A stretch of DNA of 64,000 nt from the NCBI RefSeq assembly GCF_016775005.1, contig NZ_JAEUXI010000004.1:62001-126000 (forward strand). The letters are read 5' to 3'. Below the pieces are notes generated by a model that was given only the letters and a program-made list of their open reading frames with translations, did no database searches and was not told the origin of the DNA. The stretch is from Streptococcus suis (GTDB lineage: Bacteria; Bacillota; Bacilli; Lactobacillales; Streptococcaceae). A program made the position numbers and the translations under genes. This document shows, in pieces, positions 1-9,374 of the stretch. Within the stretch, counting starts at the first letter, position 1; each line of letters starts with the position of its first letter.

Positions 1-846
1 TTCATGACTGATTTGAACAGAATCAATACCCAAAGCCTGGACACCTCGTAAGATAAATGGAAGAACGTTGGTTGCAACTTTTACGCCAGCAGCATTTCCA
101 CATAGACTAATTGCCCCATCATAGTCAATTTGCGGAATGAGATGCGAAACAACATCTCCTCCAACTGTATCCAATACGTAATCATAGATTCCTTTTAAGA
201 GGAGAGGATTTTCTTTTAAGAAGATCTGCTCTGGTTTGATAATATCCGTTGCCCCAAGTTTTCGAACCAACTCATCCTGGTTATCTTTACGTGTTAAAGC
301 TGTTATTTGTGGATAGCCAAGGTGCTTCAAAATAGCCAAGGCCACACTTCCAACTCCACCACTTGCACCTGTCACTAAGAGCCGAGGTGCATTTTGGGGC
401 TTCATACCAGCATTTTCCAAAGCCAATACAGATAGGCCAGCTGTCAATCCTGCAGTCCCAATAATCATTGCATCCTTCATACTAAGGCCAGCTGGCAAGG
501 GAACTACCCATTCATGAGGAATTCGAGCGTATTGAGCAAAACCACCCGTGTGAGACATCCCCATCTCATAGCCTGTAACCAATACTTCTTGTCCAACTGA
601 AAAATCAGGAGAATCGGACGAAACAACCACTCCAGCTAGATCAATACCTGGAATCATAGGATAGTTTCGAATAACACCAGCATTTTTCTGAACAGCAAGC
701 ATGTCTTTGTAATTGACTGAACTATAAGCAACTTTTATAAGGATATCACCTTGATGTAAATCATCCAAACCGATGGTTTTTGGGCCAAAAACCAAGGTAT
801 CTCCTTGCTCTTCTACGACCATTGCTGTAAAAGTATCTTGCTTCAT
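1..846 (-). CDS. YhdH/YhfP-family quinone oxidoreductase (partial, C-terminus beyond window)
   Basis: This is a medium-chain NAD(P)H-dependent oxidoreductase of the acrylyl-CoA reductase/quinone oxidoreductase (YhdH/YhfP, AcuI-like) type. The reading frame is open from the ATG at 846 to the window edge, 282 codons, so the last part is missing. An N-terminal GroES-like fold is followed by the nucleotide-binding signature VTGASGGVGSVAL at about residues 148-160. No zinc-ligand set is evident, as expected for the non-zinc branch of the family. The start is supported by GGAGG ending seven bases before the ATG. The substrate cannot be told from sequence; reduction of an activated double bond such as an enone or acrylyl-CoA is a family-level inference. 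Confidence 0.85.
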   Translation of the reverse strand, partial: MKQDTFTAMVVEEQGDTLVFGPKTIGLDDLHQGDILIKVAYSSVNYKDMLAVQKNAGVIRNYPMIPGIDLAGVVVSSDSPDFSVGQEVLVTGYEMGMSHTGGFAQYARIPHEWVVPLPAGLSMKDAMIIGTAGLTAGLSVLALENAGMKPQNAPRLLVTGASGGVGSVALAILKHLGYPQITALTRKDNQDELVRKLGATDIIKPEQIFLKENPLLLKGIYDYVLDTVGGDVVSHLIPQIDYDGAISLCGNAAGVKVATNVLPFILRGVQALGIDSVQISHE

Positions 847-990
847 TTTACTGTCCTCCATTAAAGTTGTTACCTGACTTAATTGGTATTTTCAACCAAA
901 AACTCTATACTATCATTATAAAAGGAAAATGATGATATTTCCATATGCTAAACTCCAAGAATTCCTTATAGAAATCCATTAGCCCAACTT

Positions 991-1029
991 ATAGAAAAAA
1001 CGACCAACTATCCGTTGGACGTCTTCTAT
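991..1029 (-). terminator. Rho-independent terminator of the ATP-cone gene
   Basis: Stem arms 1000-1008 and 1014-1022 (ACGACCAAC/GTTGGACGT, one mismatch, five-base loop) are flanked on the minus-strand downstream side by six U. It sits four bases past the stop codon at 1033. Confidence 0.75.
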
Positions 1030-1032
1030 GAA

Positions 1033-1371
1033 TTAACGAATTTGCTCAAAACTCAAGTGAACAATAATTTTATCAGCATAGCCATTGCGTTCCAAATCAC
1101 GCTGCAATCGATAGGAAATATAATGTTCCGCAATCGTGATATAACCCGCATCCAAGAGACGATGCTCCACCAATGATTGCACCATACTAATGGTTGGACG
1201 TTCAGTATGAGCCTCTTCCAAGTCTAGTACAACTTTTTTGGTGACTTGGGCAAGGTTTTTACGCCAGTTATCATCGATAACGTAGACTGTTTGAGCAGCC
1301 TTGATGATGGCTTGATAAATCTTATCTGGATTAAATTCTACAACTTCGCCACTTCGTTTAATGACTTGCAT
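1033..1371 (-). CDS. Stand-alone ATP-cone domain protein
   Basis: A 112-aa protein consisting almost entirely of an ATP-cone: N-terminal V-I-K-R-S-G-E-V-V-E-F-N-P-D-K-I (residues 3-18), then helices with AQTVYVIDD and VVLDLEEAH, ending near LQRDLERNGYADK. In known proteins this domain is the N-terminal nucleotide-sensing module of ribonucleotide reductases (NrdA, NrdD) and of the repressor NrdR. Here no catalytic domain and no zinc ribbon is attached. It is monocistronic, divergent from pepF, with GGAGCTCC before the ATG and its own terminator. A role as a dATP/ATP sensor acting in trans is inference only. Confidence 0.75.
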   Translation of the reverse strand: MQVIKRSGEVVEFNPDKIYQAIIKAAQTVYVIDDNWRKNLAQVTKKVVLDLEEAHTERPTISMVQSLVEHRLLDAGYITIAEHYISYRLQRDLERNGYADKIIVHLSFEQIR

Positions 1372-1460
1372 AAGGAGCTCCTTTCTGGTTTTCAGTAAAC
1401 CCTTTCACACTTCTATTATCTAGGTTTTCTGAATTTTTGTCAAGTTTATTTTCATAAATA

Positions 1461-1469
1461 TGATATAAT
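1461..1469 (+). promoter_or_regulatory. Extended -10 promoter of pepF
   Basis: TGATATAAT (TGn-TATAAT) lies about 30 bases before the pepF start. A TTGTCA at 1437-1442 is 21 bases upstream of the hexamer, too far for a standard -35, so the extended -10 probably drives this promoter. Confidence 0.65.
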
Positions 1470-1499
1470 AATGGAGAATACATGAAAAAGGAGAAACAT

Positions 1500-3290
1500 A
1501 TGACATCTGCAATGCCAAAACGTCAAGAAATTGATGTTCAATTAACTTGGAATACAGATTTGCTCTTTCCAAGCCCTGAAAATTACAAAGAAAACTTGGT
1601 AGCTTATGCGGAACAAGTTGCTGCTTTTGAAACTAACTTCAAAGGAAAATTAGCGGACAAGGAAATCATTGTTGCTGCTCTGGCGGAATACGAAAAATTG
1701 GTTATTCTTGATAGCAGACTTTCCCACTATGCCTTTTTACCACTTGAAGTTGATAAAATGAATACGGACCTAGCCAGTCTTGCCAACGAATATGACCTCG
1801 TATCTGCCAAAGCTCGTCCTAAACAAGAATTTCTCTATTCAGAACTGGGGCAATTAGATGAGACTGTTCTACTTGAATTAAAAGAGGAACAACCAAAATG
1901 GGCAGCATTCTTTGACAGCGTTCTTCGTGACAAACCTCATCAACTCCACCCGCTTCAAGAAGAATTGCTAGCAAACTTCGCCCCAACTTTTGGTCAGCCA
2001 TATAATAACTACGGTGTGACCAAGTTTGAAGATATGACCTTTGATAACTTCGAGGCAAATGGTGAAACACTTGGGAACAGCTATGTACTTTTTGAAAATG
2101 ATTATGAAATCAGTCACGATACCGAAATCCGTCGCAATTCTGCCGCTGGTTTCTATTCTACCTTGAAAAAATACAAGAACACCACTGCCGCAACCTATTT
2201 GTCTCATATCAAAAATGAACAAATCGAAGCTCGCTTGCGTGGTTTTGACAGCACTATCGACTTCCTCTTACATCGTCAAAACGTATCACGTGATCTCTTT
2301 GACCGTCAAATTGATGTTATCATGAAGGAATTGGCTCCTCACATGCGTCGCTATGTCAAACTGGTTGCCAAAGCTCATGGCTTGGACAAGATCACACACG
2401 CTGACTTGAAAATCAGTTTGCCTTCTGAATACAATCAACGCATTACTCCAGAAGAATCCAAACAATTCTTGATTGACTGCTTGGGCCTTCTTGGAGAAGA
2501 TTATGTGAAAATGATTGAACAATCATTTGATGAGCGTTGGATTGACTTTGCTCAAAACGAAGGTAAGGCTACTGGTGGCTTCTGTGCTACTCTTTATGAT
2601 GGACCATCTTACATCTTACTTTCATGGACAGGTTTGATGAACGAAGTCTTGGTGTTAGCTCACGAATTGGGACATGCTGGTCATTTCCAATTAGCTAAGA
2701 AACAAAGCGTCCTCTGCTATGATCCATCCCTCTACTTCATCGAGGCACCTTCTACTGCAAATGAAGTCTTGACATGTAACACCCTTTTGAAAAACAACCA
2801 AGACCCTGGCTTCCAGGCTTACTTGATTAGCGAGTTGATCAGCCGTACTTACTTCCACAACATGGTCACTCACTTGCTTGAAGCAGCCTTCCAACGTGAA
2901 GTCTACACTCGTTTGGACAATGAAGAATACCTCAATGGTGATATTCTCTGCCAAATCAAGTTGGATGTCATCAAGGAATTCTGGGGTGAAGACTTTGAAA
3001 TCGGTGACGATGCAGGTCTTATCTGGATGCGTCAACCGCACTACTACATTGGCTTGTATCCATATACCTACTCAGCTGGTTTGACCATCGGTACGGCTAT
3101 GGCTAAACAGCTAGAAGAAAATCCTGAAGAAGTTGTTGAAAAATGGTTGGAGACCCTCTCACTCGGTGCAAGTCTTTCTGCCCAAGACCTTGCTAAACAC
3201 GCAGGTGTCGACGTTTCGACTGACCAACCACTCAAAGAAACCATCGCCTATGTTGGTTCGCTAGTTGACAAACTTGAACAACTGATCTAA
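1500..3290 (+). CDS. pepF: Oligoendopeptidase F (M3 metallopeptidase)
   Basis: A cytoplasmic zinc peptidase of family M3B that cuts short oligopeptides, typically 7-17 residues, after import or protein turnover. The zinc-binding HELGH motif is in AHELGHAGH (about residue 385), with the distal ligand region EAPSTANEV about 25 residues later. The length (596 aa) is normal for PepF. An in-frame ATG at 1482 exists, but AAGGAG at 1488-1493 ends six bases before the ATG at 1500, so the shorter start (MTSAMPKR) is preferred. It is transcribed alone from an extended -10 promoter and ends in a strong bidirectional terminator. Confidence 0.95.
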   Translation: MTSAMPKRQEIDVQLTWNTDLLFPSPENYKENLVAYAEQVAAFETNFKGKLADKEIIVAALAEYEKLVILDSRLSHYAFLPLEVDKMNTDLASLANEYDLVSAKARPKQEFLYSELGQLDETVLLELKEEQPKWAAFFDSVLRDKPHQLHPLQEELLANFAPTFGQPYNNYGVTKFEDMTFDNFEANGETLGNSYVLFENDYEISHDTEIRRNSAAGFYSTLKKYKNTTAATYLSHIKNEQIEARLRGFDSTIDFLLHRQNVSRDLFDRQIDVIMKELAPHMRRYVKLVAKAHGLDKITHADLKISLPSEYNQRITPEESKQFLIDCLGLLGEDYVKMIEQSFDERWIDFAQNEGKATGGFCATLYDGPSYILLSWTGLMNEVLVLAHELGHAGHFQLAKKQSVLCYDPSLYFIEAPSTANEVLTCNTLLKNNQDPGFQAYLISELISRTYFHNMVTHLLEAAFQREVYTRLDNEEYLNGDILCQIKLDVIKEFWGEDFEIGDDAGLIWMRQPHYYIGLYPYTYSAGLTIGTAMAKQLEENPEEVVEKWLETLSLGASLSAQDLAKHAGVDVSTDQPLKETIAYVGSLVDKLEQLI

Positions 3291-3327
3291 AACAAATCAC
3301 CTAGTCTTTCTGACTAGGTGATTTGTT
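3291..3327. terminator. Bidirectional terminator between pepF and the hydrolase
   Basis: A perfect 16-bp stem (3291-3306 with 3312-3327, core ATCACCTAGTC) with a five-base loop. It lies directly after the pepF stop and overlaps the end of the convergent gene, so it can serve both. Confidence 0.85.
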
Positions 3328-3922
3328 CGTCCCTGTACCATTGAATGAGAACTTCTTTTTCAGGCTCTGTCAAAAAATGCCCGCCATTAAATTGCCGTAA
3401 GGTCAAGTTTTCAAAAGCATGTATCTTCCAAGCCTCACAAAGCTTTTCCAACTCTTTCAGATTCATCATCTCATCATTTCGACCTGCTGTCATTAGAATA
3501 GGAAGCTGGGAAGAAATGATTGGAAGCGGATAAGAGAGGGCAGATGGATGGAGCAAGAGAACTTGATTGACTGATTCAATCCCCTTTGCCAACAAGCCCA
3601 TGACAAAATTGGCTCCATTTGAAAAGCCAATCAAACTGATTTTATCATAGCTCGTCAAATCTCTTTCCCGCCAGTTTTGAAAAAAATCCTGGATGCGCTC
3701 TTCAAAATCCTCTTGATCGAGCTGACCATTGATAAGCGGTTTGAAAAAGCGTCTCATTCTTCCCTGGTCTGACCAGGTTCCTTGAAACGATAGGATACTG
3801 GCAGATGGGTCCAAAAGCTTCCTCATAAAAAGCAAAGAGGTTTCATCGCCACCAGTCCCATGAAAAAAGACCAATAAATGACGATTTTCCCCCTGAAGAT
3901 AATATTCTTTCATTTTATTCAT
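3314..3922 (-). CDS. Alpha/beta hydrolase, MhqD/phospholipase-carboxylesterase type
   Basis: A serine hydrolase of the phospholipase/carboxylesterase family. FFHGTGGDET forms the oxyanion-hole region, GFSNGANF is the nucleophile elbow with Ser, TAGRNDE carries the likely acid, and GGHF the catalytic His. The open frame extends upstream to 3967, but that part lies inside the preceding gene. The ATG at 3920-3922 overlaps the preceding stop codon (ATGAATAA), giving about 202 aa and translational coupling; an ATG at 3913 is an alternative. The pairing with a ring-cleaving dioxygenase-like gene matches the MhqO/MhqD arrangement of Bacillus, where the genes respond to quinones. That role is inferred from context. 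Confidence 0.8.
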   Translation of the reverse strand: MNKMKEYYLQGENRHLLVFFHGTGGDETSLLFMRKLLDPSASILSFQGTWSDQGRMRRFFKPLINGQLDQEDFEERIQDFFQNWRERDLTSYDKISLIGFSNGANFVMGLLAKGIESVNQVLLLHPSALSYPLPIISSQLPILMTAGRNDEMMNLKELEKLCEAWKIHAFENLTLRQFNGGHFLTEPEKEVLIQWYRDEQIT

Positions 3923-4871
3923 ACCGTTCTGCCAAGCTACTTTCAATATCTGCCCGATTTTCTTCAAGAAAAGTCGGTAGAAAAAGCGGTATCTGATCTA
4001 AGAGCTCCTTTTGCTGAGGAATAGGAGCTTCACGGTGACCAAATGCAGTCGCTATTTCAAACATCAGGTAGTTTGGGGCACGATAATAGAGCGAATGCAT
4101 GAAATCACGGTTGATAATCCCCGTGTGAGGACGCTCCATCAGATTTAAACGTGTTACTAAATCTTCTAAATCAGAATGATCCTCTACCCCAAATGCAATA
4201 TGATGGATACTTCCCACCCCCATCACACTGATAGGTGCCTCGAGATCCAAAATCAAATCAAGTCTATGGTGAAAATCATTATCAAAACCGACTGTCAAAA
4301 CCTGTTGTCCCTGATAAACAAAAGACTCTTCCTCTTTAAATCCATATAATTCTACAAGCTGTTTTCTTAAGGATTCAACTTCTCGAATTCGCATTTGTAA
4401 ACCAGCAATACCAAGAATAGCATGTTCTTGTGGCACTTCTGATTCTTTAGAAGGAAACATCCTCTCTATTGCTACTTCATGATAGGTAAAACCTAGTTCT
4501 TGTCCATCACCATCTTGGAAAAACAAGATCTCTCTTTTTCCAAATACCTGTATTCCAGAATGCTCGACACCAAAAGAGTCCAATCGCTCCATCCAATAAA
4601 TAAGACTGGCTTGGTCTGGAACTAAAAAAACGGTTCGTTCTAAGGCGTTCGAACCAGGCCGTCTAGCAGGACTATTGGGCATATCAAAAATGGTAAACTC
4701 TGTGCCAATTCTCCCCTTTTGGTCACCAAAAAAGAGATGGTACATGTTAGAATCTTCCTGATTGACTGTTTTGAGGATCAAATCCATTCCCAAAATACGG
4801 TGATAAAAGTCATAGGCTTGGTAGATATTTCCAACCAAACTAGAGATATGATGAATACCTGTATTGTTCAT
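3915..4871 (-). CDS. VOC-superfamily ring-cleaving dioxygenase-like protein (MhqO/glyoxalase type)
   Basis: About 318 aa with two vicinal-oxygen-chelate halves. The first begins GIHHISSLVGN and the second contains GSIHHIAFGVED; the paired histidines and later Glu residues (LMFEIATAFG) fit the metal site of the family. Related Firmicute proteins (MhqO, MhqA, MhqE) are linked to hydroquinone/quinone resistance. A first ATG at 4877 directly abuts the AGAAGGA ribosome site, so the second ATG at 4871, six bases downstream, is preferred. It is coupled to the following hydrolase by overlapping stop and start codons. The true substrate is unknown. Confidence 0.82.
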   Translation of the reverse strand: MNNTGIHHISSLVGNIYQAYDFYHRILGMDLILKTVNQEDSNMYHLFFGDQKGRIGTEFTIFDMPNSPARRPGSNALERTVFLVPDQASLIYWMERLDSFGVEHSGIQVFGKREILFFQDGDGQELGFTYHEVAIERMFPSKESEVPQEHAILGIAGLQMRIREVESLRKQLVELYGFKEEESFVYQGQQVLTVGFDNDFHHRLDLILDLEAPISVMGVGSIHHIAFGVEDHSDLEDLVTRLNLMERPHTGIINRDFMHSLYYRAPNYLMFEIATAFGHREAPIPQQKELLDQIPLFLPTFLEENRADIESSLAERYE

Positions 4872-4934
4872 GTTCATTCCTTCTTTCTGAAATCATTTTA
4901 TCACTAGCTAAAGACAAAGGGAACAAAAACGCTC

Positions 4935-4960
4935 AAAAAAGCCTGGATCTAGTCCAGACT
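4935..4960 (-). terminator. Terminator just upstream of the small membrane protein operon's end
   Basis: Stem 4940-4947/4953-4960 (AGCCTGGA/TCCAGACT, one wobble pair) with an A-run at 4935-4940, which reads as a U-tract on the minus strand. It lies about 50 bases beyond the stop at 5009 and closes the glp operon. Confidence 0.75.
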
Positions 4961-5008
4961 TCTATACTATTCATTTCCACAATTGAAAGGATTCAGCTAC
5001 TTATAGGC

Positions 5009-5344
5009 CTATAAAATGAATGAGAGGAGCAAACCGCCAATCAAACCACCAACAACTGCTGCTAGAATGTTTCCTTTGGCTTTTCCAATTTTTCCACCTC
5101 TTGCAACCGATGCCACAAAGACGCCAACACCAGCTGCAAGTCCCATATCGACCCAAGCATCACCAGATTGGGTCATTAAACCAACTCCATGATTCAAGGT
5201 CCAGATAGTACCAACAATCATGGCTGCTGCTACCCAACCACCGATCGGTCCCCAGCTATCCACCATTTTTCCCCACATCATTCGAATGACGAAGGGAAAG
5301 ATAAATGCACCAACAACTGTTGCAATTGCTTGTTGAATTGTCAT
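5009..5344 (-). CDS. Lin0368-family putative glycerol transporter subunit
   Basis: A 111-aa hydrophobic protein with about three to four membrane segments: TVVGAFIFPFVIRMMW near residues 8-24, GGWVAAAMIVGTIWTL, an AAGVGVFVAS stretch, and a glycine-rich C-terminal helix ILAAVVGGLIGGLLLSFIL. It resembles the small membrane proteins annotated as Lin0368-family putative glycerol transporter subunits, found beside glpK/glpO in firmicutes lacking GlpF. The ATG at 5344 is preferred over a GTG one codon earlier because GGAGG lies seven bases upstream. It shares the WGx-GPIGG...NH.G motif order with its neighbour at 5357-5710, so the two are paralogues and may form a heteromer. Confidence 0.72.
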   Translation of the reverse strand: MTIQQAIATVVGAFIFPFVIRMMWGKMVDSWGPIGGWVAAAMIVGTIWTLNHGVGLMTQSGDAWVDMGLAAGVGVFVASVARGGKIGKAKGNILAAVVGGLIGGLLLSFIL

Positions 5345-5356
5345 CACAGCTCCTCC

Positions 5357-5710
5357 TTAATCTTTTTCCATATCTTCTTCAACTTTTGCTGCTACCAATC
5401 CACCCAAAACTGCTCCGACTAGGACCAAAAGGATGGTTGGTAGTGAATCTACCACACTGCCAAAACCATGCAGAAAGGCATCACGGAAAATTCCGCACAA
5501 GGCAATTCCTAATCCCATATCAACAAATGCTGAATCTGGATCATGTTTGATTAAGCCAAGATAATGGTTCATAAACCACATAGGACCTATAATAATAAAT
5601 GCAGCAAAGTAGCCACCTGCGATACCATAGGCATTTGCAAAAGCACCCCATACACTCATAACAATCATACCGGCAATCATATAGCCGATTGTAGAACGTA
5701 AAAATTTCAT
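5357..5710 (-). CDS. Lin0368-family putative glycerol transporter subunit (second paralogue)
   Basis: A 117-aa membrane protein with hydrophobic segments at about residues 7-27 (IGYMIAGMIVMSVWGAF), 31-52 (GGYFAAFIIIGPMWFMN), 68-80 and 88-110. It shares with the following gene the pattern WG...GGxxAA..I.G..W..NH..GL...D...VDMGL. It is separated from glpO by 94 bases with no terminator, so it is probably read in the glpK-glpO transcript. No GlpF-type aquaglyceroporin is present, so this pair is the obvious candidate for glycerol entry. Transport itself is inference from context. Confidence 0.72.
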   Translation of the reverse strand: MKFLRSTIGYMIAGMIVMSVWGAFANAYGIAGGYFAAFIIIGPMWFMNHYLGLIKHDPDSAFVDMGLGIALCGIFRDAFLHGFGSVVDSLPTILLVLVGAVLGGLVAAKVEEDMEKD

Positions 5711-5804
5711 TCTTCCTCCTCCAACTTCTATTCGTCAGCTAGGCTAACAATTTCTTTGACCTTGATTTCCTAGCGGATTCGAAATCACTTCCTTTTCCAG
5801 TATA

Positions 5805-7634
5805 TTATTTTTCTTTTAGATAGGTCAAATCATTCTTATTTAGAGTAGCTATAAGCAAAGCTTCTTGTTGTGCTACTTCTTCTGTCGTCCAACCGTAGTA
5901 AGCTGCCATTTCTTTCAAAATGTCTGGTGCTACCGCATCCAGTTGTTCCCGCATAAAGAGCATGTAGTTGGTGCGACGAAGAAGATAGTCAACTGCAGTC
6001 AAGGTCATCTCTTCTTTCATGGCATAATGAAGAGAAAGCAAATCACGTTGATTAAGGTCAGACACAGCCTCTACTTTATGGTTCAAGGCAAATACTTTTG
6101 GCGCATTTGAACCGTACAAGTTAGCAAGATAGAAGGCATCGTCGTAGTCCAATCCTTTTTTTACCCCTAATTGTGCCAAGTGTTCAATCTCTTCTGCTAC
6201 GTTTGCAGGGTTCAATTCTCCACCAGAAACAGGATAGGTCTTAGAATTGATGAGTTTGAAACTGCGACCATGTTCTTCTTTAAGAATATCTGCTACTTTT
6301 TCCAAGGCACCTTCTGCCATCTTTCGGAAGTCTGTGATTTTACCACCAGCAAGAGTCAGCAAACCATTGTCATCACGGTCAAGGGCAGAACCGCGTGATA
6401 CAGCAGACGGATCCAAGTGTTTTTCAGAAACACTGCCTTCGAGATGGGTCAAATCATGCTCCACATCGTCCCGTGTCTTTTCATTGTTCAAATAAGCTTT
6501 AACTGTTTCAATCAAGCTATTGAAACTAGCATCACTAAGTTTACCATTATTTCCACCATTGTAATCAGAAGCACCATTTCCAGACAAGAGCGGACGAAGT
6601 CCTGCCCAACCACTTTCGATATCATCAATGATCAGATTAGCTTCTGGGAAGCGATTGTTGACAATATCAAGAAGATAGTCAACATCTTCTTGGGTTACCA
6701 TTGGATTCGCCAAATCGCCAGTATAGTCCGTATCTGTCGTACCAAAGTAGGTTTTATTTTCACGTGGAAGGACAAAGACCATGCGACCATCTGCGTGACC
6801 TGTATCAAAATAAGTCGGCTGTGGCACAGACAAGCGAGAACTATCGACAACTAGGTGTACACCCTTGGTTGGACGCATTTGAAGGACTCCCGAACCTTCG
6901 CCACCCAGATTACGCACTTCATCACTCCATGGTCCTGTTGTATTGATGACCAGTCGCGCACGAATTTCAAAAGTGCTGTCTGTCAGTAAGTCACGCGCGA
7001 CGATACCGACAACTTTTCCAGCCTCATCTTTGATGAATTTCTCCGCTTTGACACGGCTAGCAATTAAGGCACCATCTTTAGCTGCACGTTTGATATTTTC
7101 AATTACTAGGCGAGCATCATTGTTACGGAAGTCAAGGTAAACACCGCCTCCAAGCAAACCCTCTTTTTTCAGGTGAGGTGCCCGCTCTAAGACTTCTTCT
7201 CTCGTCAAAACCTTATTGGCAAGGTCTGTATTGTTGACACCAGCCAAGAGGTCATAGAGGTCCATAGCCACTTTCAAGCGAAAGAGACTAAAGGTCGAAC
7301 CTTCTTCATCATAGACTGGAAGCAACATTGGGTCTGGCTTGGGAATGTGAGGCGCAATATTTTGTACAACCGCACGTTCTGAAACTGTATCGGAAACCAC
7401 TTCTACATCAAATTGTTTGAGATAGCGGAGTCCACCGTGAACCAATTTGGTTGAACGGCTGGATGTCCCTTCGGCAAAGTCTTGCATTTCAATCAAGGCT
7501 GTCTCCATGCCACTAGCAGCAGCTTGGAGGGCTACTCCAGCCCCCGTAATACCGCCACCAATAATCAAGAGATCCAACTGTCTATCTTGCATTTTTTCAA
7601 TCGCTAAGCGGCGTGTTTCTTTTGAAAATTCCAT
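5805..7634 (-). CDS. glpO: Alpha-glycerophosphate oxidase
   Basis: FAD enzyme that oxidises glycerol 3-phosphate to dihydroxyacetone phosphate with O2, giving H2O2. The N-terminal dinucleotide motif is GGGITGAG (about residues 26-33), followed by the GlpD/GlpO signature STKLVHGGLRYL. At 609 aa it has the length of streptococcal GlpO, including the insert that distinguishes it from GlpD. It lies 21 bases after glpK in one operon. It is a likely contributor to the hydrogen peroxide typical of oral streptococci (family knowledge). Confidence 0.96.
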   Translation of the reverse strand: MEFSKETRRLAIEKMQDRQLDLLIIGGGITGAGVALQAAASGMETALIEMQDFAEGTSSRSTKLVHGGLRYLKQFDVEVVSDTVSERAVVQNIAPHIPKPDPMLLPVYDEEGSTFSLFRLKVAMDLYDLLAGVNNTDLANKVLTREEVLERAPHLKKEGLLGGGVYLDFRNNDARLVIENIKRAAKDGALIASRVKAEKFIKDEAGKVVGIVARDLLTDSTFEIRARLVINTTGPWSDEVRNLGGEGSGVLQMRPTKGVHLVVDSSRLSVPQPTYFDTGHADGRMVFVLPRENKTYFGTTDTDYTGDLANPMVTQEDVDYLLDIVNNRFPEANLIIDDIESGWAGLRPLLSGNGASDYNGGNNGKLSDASFNSLIETVKAYLNNEKTRDDVEHDLTHLEGSVSEKHLDPSAVSRGSALDRDDNGLLTLAGGKITDFRKMAEGALEKVADILKEEHGRSFKLINSKTYPVSGGELNPANVAEEIEHLAQLGVKKGLDYDDAFYLANLYGSNAPKVFALNHKVEAVSDLNQRDLLSLHYAMKEEMTLTAVDYLLRRTNYMLFMREQLDAVAPDILKEMAAYYGWTTEEVAQQEALLIATLNKNDLTYLKEK

Positions 7635-7655
7635 ATTTTCACACTTTCTACTTCT

Positions 7656-9179
<1,524 letters not shown>

Positions 9180-9194
9180 CTATTTTTGTTTTCT

Positions 9195-9208
9195 TGAAAA
9201 CGCTTCCG
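9195..9208. promoter_or_regulatory. cre (CcpA) site upstream of glpK
   Basis: TGAAAACGCTTCCG matches the catabolite-responsive element consensus TGWAARCGYTWNCW at 13 of 14 positions. It lies 28-41 bases before the glpK start, downstream of a candidate -10 TACAAT (9225-9230 on the minus strand), a roadblock or promoter-proximal position. Confidence 0.65.
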
Positions 9209-9339
9209 TTTTCCTTGTGACTTTATTGTAAACTATTTTGTGAATTTTTCCTTATCATTTTTTTTACATTTTACAAAAAATCTGATAAAACATCCTTCTA
9301 TCAAGGATTAAACCAACTTATGAATCATACAAAACATGC

Positions 9340-9366
9340 AAAAACTTCCTAGATTTTTCTAGGAAG
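9340..9366 (-). terminator. Terminator after the Mga-type regulator
   Basis: A wrongly placed terminator would interrupt glp, but this one precedes the glpK promoter. Stem CTTCCTAG (9345-9352)/CTAGGAAG (9359-9366), six-base loop, then a minus-strand U-run from 9344 leftwards. It follows the regulator's stop at 9375 by nine bases. Confidence 0.85.
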
Positions 9367-9374
9367 CTGATTGA

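Noticed and set aside
6417-6854. 145-aa plus-strand ORF inside glpO
   Set aside because: Frame shadow of glpO; no ribosome site and no family features.
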